The notes below the pieces were generated by a model. It saw only the letters and a program-made list of their open reading frames with translations, had not been told where the DNA came from and did no database searches. Shown here in pieces: positions 41,131 through 44,514 of a stretch of DNA of 44,514 nt. The translations under genes and the position numbers were made by a program. Source of the stretch: an uncultured Veillonellaceae bacterium (GTDB lineage: Bacteria > Bacillota > Negativicutes > Veillonellales > Dialisteraceae); contig CASEBK010000013.1 of assembly GCA_949286115.1 (NCBI GenBank), forward strand, positions 77,677-122,190, given 5' to 3'. The stretch's first letter is position 1. Every line of letters begins with the position of its first letter.

Positions 41131-41380
41131 CGGCTCTGACGAAGGTTTTACTGCCCGTTTTCCCAGCCGTGACGAAGGAAATTGACGGAATTTTTCCCAT
41201 CTATGACGCGCTGCCCACACCGCCTTGACAGAGCGTCCGTCCCTCGCCCGTAGGAGAAGGGCCGCGGGAGCCGCGGGGGGGCCGTGCAGCCGCGTTTTCT
41301 TCTCTATGTCAGCGCGCCGTGAAAATTGTAAAGGCCCCGCCTCCCAAAGGAAGTGACGCAGTCTTGACAAAAAGGGGCGC
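41131..41380. other. Region upstream of the RNA promoter with repeated TGACG words
   Basis: No gene is seen. TGACGAAGG occurs twice, at 41137-41145 and 41170-41178 (33 bp apart), and TGACG recurs at 41183 and 41207. On the minus strand these lie just upstream of the RNA promoter and could be regulator sites. Confidence 0.4.
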
Positions 41381-41409
41381 AAAAAAAAGAGACCCCGAAG
41401 GGATCTCTC
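41381..41409 (-). terminator. Terminator of ompM
   Basis: A GAGATCCC-TTCG-GGGTCTC hairpin (41390-41408) is followed on the minus strand by U8. Confidence 0.92.
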
Positions 41410-41422
41410 ACAGGTCCTGCGA

Positions 41423-42739
41423 TCAGAACTTGTAATTCAGTTCGATGCCGTACATATCGTCGAAGTCGCTGCCGTCGTCGTAGTCGCCGCCGAAGTAATA
41501 GTAGCCATCGAGGGAGATGTTCTTCGCGAGGGCGTAATCGATCTCCGCCACCCAGAAGTTCGCGCCGCTGTATACGGAATCATCGAGGATGTTCGTGATG
41601 TCAAGCGTAGACGCGCCGATATACGCACCGGGCTCTGCATCCACGTAGTGCACGCCTGCCCAGAACGTGCCAGGCTTCTTCAGATCTTCTTTGCCGTAGT
41701 TGAGGCCGGCCACCCACATGGTGGGCTTATCGATGTGCTGAGCGTTCGTGCCGTCAGTGATCACCGTATCCGCCGTATTCTGGATGAAATCGCCGTCGAT
41801 GAAGAACTGACCGCCCAAGTCGATGCGGGCCCCCACGCCGTAGAGGGAAACGCCCTTGTCGCCGGAAACGTATTTATGAGAGGTGACCTTCCCGTCTTTA
41901 TCAAAGTTATCGCCCCAGCCGTCGGCAAAGTTCTGATAGAACGCATTGAGATGGACACGGTCACCGAGCTGGCCATTCGCCTGCACATAGAAGGTCTCGC
42001 GGGTGGAGCCGTCGCCGAGCATATCGGAGGCTTCGGTGGACTGTTTCCATTCACGGCCATAGCCGATCTCCGCGCCCCAGCGATCCGCTTTGTACTTCGC
42101 GATGAGACCTTCGAAGCGGTCATCATAGAGGTAGCCCGTCTGGCCGAGGAAGAGATCCGTGCGGCCCATGTCGAAGCTGAAGCGGTCCGAAGGCTGCCAG
42201 AGCACATGGAGACGGTCCATGGTGGTCTTCGCGTCGCTGTCGTCCTTGAGGTTCGCTTCTGTCTTGAAGCGGCCGATCACTTTCACCTGATCGTTCACCT
42301 GTGCGGTCATGTTGAGGCGGATACGGGCTTTATACACATCATCATCTTCGCCAAGATCCTGGAAACGCATCCGGGCATCGCCGCTCCAGGAGATGTTGCC
42401 CACTTTCTTTTCCAGGTTGGACACACGGACGCCGAGGCTGTCCAGTTCGTCTGCATATTCCGCCGCCAGTTTGTCGATCGTAGCGCGCTGTTCTGCGTTG
42501 TACTGATCTTCTTTCGCCATGAGACGAGCGGTGATCTGCGCCATTTCGTAGCGGGTGATGTTCGTCTGGCCTTTGAAGGTGCCGTCCGGATAGCCTTCTA
42601 CGATGCCCTGGTCGGACAGGTCGGATACGGCCTGATAGGCCCAGTCGGAAGTGGACACATCAGAAAACGGATTGGCTGCATAAGCGGATGCGCCTGCAGC
42701 GAGCACTGCGGCGGCAGCCATGGCAAGGATCTTTTTCAT
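41423..42739 (-). CDS. OmpM-like outer membrane porin with SLH domain
   Basis: A 438-residue major outer membrane protein of Negativicutes type. The signal peptide is MKKILAMAAAAVLAAGASAYA (1-21). One SLH domain (24-75: FSDVSTSDWAYQAVSDLSDQGIVEGYPDGTFKGQTNITRYEMAQI) binds modified peptidoglycan and tethers the outer membrane. A coiled-coil linker (about 78-112) connects to a beta-barrel to the C terminus (ending GIELNYKF). I start at ATG 42739; AGAGGAG lies upstream, and the extended frame does not begin with a signal peptide. It has a strong promoter and long leader, consistent with high expression. Confidence 0.92.
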   Translation of the reverse strand: MKKILAMAAAAVLAAGASAYAANPFSDVSTSDWAYQAVSDLSDQGIVEGYPDGTFKGQTNITRYEMAQITARLMAKEDQYNAEQRATIDKLAAEYADELDSLGVRVSNLEKKVGNISWSGDARMRFQDLGEDDDVYKARIRLNMTAQVNDQVKVIGRFKTEANLKDDSDAKTTMDRLHVLWQPSDRFSFDMGRTDLFLGQTGYLYDDRFEGLIAKYKADRWGAEIGYGREWKQSTEASDMLGDGSTRETFYVQANGQLGDRVHLNAFYQNFADGWGDNFDKDGKVTSHKYVSGDKGVSLYGVGARIDLGGQFFIDGDFIQNTADTVITDGTNAQHIDKPTMWVAGLNYGKEDLKKPGTFWAGVHYVDAEPGAYIGASTLDITNILDDSVYSGANFWVAEIDYALAKNISLDGYYYFGGDYDDGSDFDDMYGIELNYKF

Positions 42740-42898
42740 TCGTAATTCTCCTCTTACCAAAATGGATGTGACCGGACAGTTCAAAAAAGAGATGCGTTCC
42801 GAGTTGCCTTGTTGCCTCTTCCTCCTCTTTTTCGATGCCAGCGATCCCGGTCCGCCCGCTGACAGTATCACTATAAGCCGCCCGCACTGTATGGTCAA
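42740..42898 (-). promoter_or_regulatory. ompM promoter and 125-nt leader
   Basis: TTGACC (42898-42893), 17 bp, TATAGT (42875-42870): near-consensus. Transcription should start near 42863, leaving a leader of about 125 nt with complementary GGACCGGGA and GTCCGGTC segments. Long leaders of porin genes are common targets for small RNAs. Confidence 0.75.
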
Positions 42899-43181
42899 CT
42901 GTATTTACAACCTTTTTACCCGGCCTTTTCCTCGCCCTAACACTAAGCAATCGCCCGTTTTTATGAGCCTGTGACCCTTCCCATACGCACTTCTGACATC
43001 AGCGCCCCGCCTCTTTGAGAAAAGCAGACAGAGTTTTCAGAATCCGCTTATTTTTCTCTGTTTTTTTCAACGGTTCGTCTGTTTCATCAAAATTGTAAAA
43101 TCCGCACTCCCATGCTCCTCTCTACAAAACATAGACAAAAAATAAAACGCCCGCTGACAGGCCTTCGCCCCTTCAGCGCAC
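42899..43181. other. AT-rich gene-free spacer between ompM and the WYL regulator
   Basis: No supported frame. The AAAATTGTAAA word (about 43091) recurs upstream of the RNA candidate (about 41326). A weak ACAGAG/CTCTGT stem with T7 is seen near 43029-43070. Confidence 0.4.
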
Positions 43182-43206
43182 AAAAAAAGGCCGCGCTGCG
43201 GTCTCT
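43182..43206 (-). terminator. Terminator of the WYL regulator gene
   Basis: A GCGGCC-type hairpin with a short loop is followed on the minus strand by U7. Confidence 0.75.
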
Positions 43207-43212
43207 TTTTGC

Positions 43213-44268
43213 TCATTTCTTTTTGCGGACATGCGTGCTGCGGCCGGTGTAGAGGGCAAGCGTCTGACGAAGCTCGTCTTCCATCTCCCGCACGAGCTGC
43301 TCCGGCGCGAGGACACGGATCTGCGGGCCCTGGCTGCGGATCCAGAGGCGGATGCCCGCCAGACCATACACTTCGGCAGAGATGGTGTAGCGCCTGTGGC
43401 CGTCTTCGAGAAGCTCTTCTTTTTCGATCTTTGCCGTGGGCAGACGGTCCAGCACGTGCGCCACGTTGTCCATGGTGGTGTATTCGAAGAGAATGTGGGA
43501 CAGGCTGCCGCCGAACATGTAGAGGATACGCTTCCGCACTTCGCCGCTCTGGAAGCGGTGGCTGTAGTCCACCCGGAAAGGCTCTTTCACTTCGAAGCTA
43601 CGGATGCGATCGAGGCGGTATACGGTGGGGAAGTGATAATCTTTCCGCGCAAGGCCCGCTTCTTCCGGGTCGGCCATCTCGGCGATGAGGTAGAAATAAA
43701 ATTCGGAGAACATGATGCTGAGCGGCTTCACGAGGCGCTTCACGATCTGGCCGTCTCGCCGCTCGTAGCGGATGGACAGGGTCCACTGGCTGCTCACCGC
43801 GTCGCCGATAGCCCAGACCTTTTGGAGGAGCGCCTCGTCGTGGTGCTGCAGTTCCTCGTAGTACTGCTTCTCGTTATTCACGAGCTGCTGCACCGGCGCG
43901 ATCTCCCGGCGAGGCACGGCGCTGCGGATGATCTTGTCCACGACGCTCCCCATCTCCTGCTTCGTGAAGGCGCGGCTCTCGAGAAGGATCTTGCAGAGAG
44001 CGAGCGCCTCTTCGCGGGTGAGATCTTTCGTGTTGCCCCGGAGGATATAGCCCCGCTCGCGGTAATCGTACACCACGTGCTGGGTGAAGCCCCCCGACGA
44101 CTGACCGTCCAGAAAGGCTCTCAGAGCGTCGATGTCCCGCTGGATGCTGCGCACGTCCACGCCGTAGCGCTCCGCCTCTCCTTTGCGGGTGATCTTCTCT
44201 CCATCCAGAAGGCGGAGATACATTTCAAGGATGCGGAAATATTTCGAAGAGCTGTCAGCGGCGGTCAT
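43213..44268 (-). CDS. WYL-domain transcriptional regulator
   Basis: A 351-residue regulator. The N-terminal HTH (FRILEMYLRLLDGEKITRKGEAERYGVDVRSIQRDIDALRAFL, about 12-55) is of the DeoR/YafY type. The WYL ligand domain follows around 145-245, with the IRYERRDGQIVKRLVKPLSIMFSEFYFYLIAE core. A C-terminal WCX-like extension (about 255-340) completes it. WYL proteins sense nucleic acid or nucleotide ligands and control stress, defence or metabolism genes. Targets here are unknown; ompM and the RNA candidate lie downstream on the same strand but are separated by terminators. ATG 44268 has AAAGGAAG upstream. TATAAT at 44304-44299 is the probable -10. Confidence 0.88.
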   Translation of the reverse strand: MTAADSSSKYFRILEMYLRLLDGEKITRKGEAERYGVDVRSIQRDIDALRAFLDGQSSGGFTQHVVYDYRERGYILRGNTKDLTREEALALCKILLESRAFTKQEMGSVVDKIIRSAVPRREIAPVQQLVNNEKQYYEELQHHDEALLQKVWAIGDAVSSQWTLSIRYERRDGQIVKRLVKPLSIMFSEFYFYLIAEMADPEEAGLARKDYHFPTVYRLDRIRSFEVKEPFRVDYSHRFQSGEVRKRILYMFGGSLSHILFEYTTMDNVAHVLDRLPTAKIEKEELLEDGHRRYTISAEVYGLAGIRLWIRSQGPQIRVLAPEQLVREMEDELRQTLALYTGRSTHVRKKK

Positions 44269-44332
44269 AGGGGTCTTCCTTTCTTTCTTTTTTCTTTCAT
44301 TATAGCGCGTTCCCGCCGCTCTGCGCCCACGC

Positions 44333-44363
44333 AAAAAGAGCACTCCCGAAGGAATGCTCTTTT
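44333..44363 (-). terminator. Terminator of tuf
   Basis: An AAAAGAGCATTCC-TTCG-GGAGTGCTCTTTTT hairpin just after the tuf stop codon. Confidence 0.93.
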
Positions 44364-44374
44364 CTGTGTGTGAA

Positions 44375-44514
44375 TTATTTGGAGATCTTCGCTACGACGC
44401 CTGCGCCGACCGTACGGCCGCCTTCGCGGATAGCGAAACGCTGGCCTTCTTCCATGGCGATCGGGGTGATGAGCTTGACGCTCATTTCGATGTTGTCGCC
44501 AGGCATGCACATCT
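44375..44514 (-). CDS. tuf: Elongation factor Tu, C-terminal fragment (cut by window)
   Basis: The last 46 codons of EF-Tu: [15 protein letters not shown], then the near-invariant [20 protein letters not shown] and the end AKISK before TAA. This is domain III, which contacts aminoacyl-tRNA. The gene continues beyond the right edge. It is oriented with the WYL gene downstream. Confidence 0.97.
   Translation of the reverse strand, partial: MCMPGDNIEMSVKLITPIAMEEGQRFAIREGGRTVGAGVVAKISK

Noticed and set aside
40873..41382. 169-residue minus-strand frame
   Set aside because: It crosses the RNA promoter and terminators, has no ribosome binding site and a low-complexity Arg/Pro/Ser composition; the segment is better explained as a non-coding RNA.

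Overview
The window comes from a diderm (Gram-negative-walled) Firmicute of the class Negativicutes, probably family Veillonellaceae (Dialister/Allisonella-like; the genus is a guess). The reasoning: an OmpM-type porin with one N-terminal SLH domain and a beta-barrel, an autotransporter adhesin and an AsmA-like protein imply an outer membrane. Firmicute hallmarks are also present: a glycine T-box before glyQS, a CIRCE/HrcA operator before groESL, YlbF, and a ribosomal L10 leader. Base composition is GC-rich almost throughout, with AT-richer islands at the GIY-YIG gene, the second M20 module and the autotransporter repeats.

Layout. 1-3.9 kb: a truncated unknown gene, a ThiW-like ECF S component, and a yjiH-yjiG membrane pair divergent from an M20D amidohydrolase. 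3.9-7.1 kb: a tightly packed minus-strand operon of HD hydrolase, MTH1-like NUDIX, MutY and a membrane-anchored metallophosphoesterase. 7.2-8.3 kb: rpsF-ssb-rpsR with its promoter and structured leader. 8.4-11.8 kb: an AT-rich GIY-YIG/DUF4357 protein, a MATE exporter with its MarR regulator, and a DUF898 membrane protein. 11.8-15.3 kb: groES-groEL under CIRCE, and an AsmA-like protein. 15.3-17.9 kb: a second M20-yjiH-yjiG module, bracketed by two nearly identical 50-bp terminator-containing direct repeats. 17.9-20.6 kb: trmL-ylbF-murB, a small exported protein and rplS. 21-26.2 kb: T-box-glyQ-glyS, divergent from a zinc-macrodomain plus class M sirtuin pair. 26.2-30.1 kb: a 41-residue protein with its own promoter and terminator, a WG-repeat protein, a NiaR-like repressor and an enoyl-CoA hydratase. 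30.2-33.4 kb: a large autotransporter with an unusual leader. 33.5-37.0 kb: rpmG-secE-nusG-rplK-rplA-rplJ-rplL. 37.1-40.8 kb: a three-gene ABC importer of the FbpABC/AfuABC type. 40.9-44.5 kb: a promoter-to-terminator non-coding RNA candidate, ompM, a WYL regulator and the 3' end of tuf.

Most genes are housekeeping: translation, transcription, chaperones, cell wall and oxidative DNA repair. The parts most worth a second look are the two M20-YjiGH modules and the repeats around the second one, the orphan RNA near 41.0 kb, the 41-residue protein near 26.3 kb, the autotransporter leader with a G9 tract and an attenuator-like hairpin covering the ribosome binding site, and the stripped-down sirtuin/macrodomain operon. 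All calls come from reading the sequence; no database search was run.
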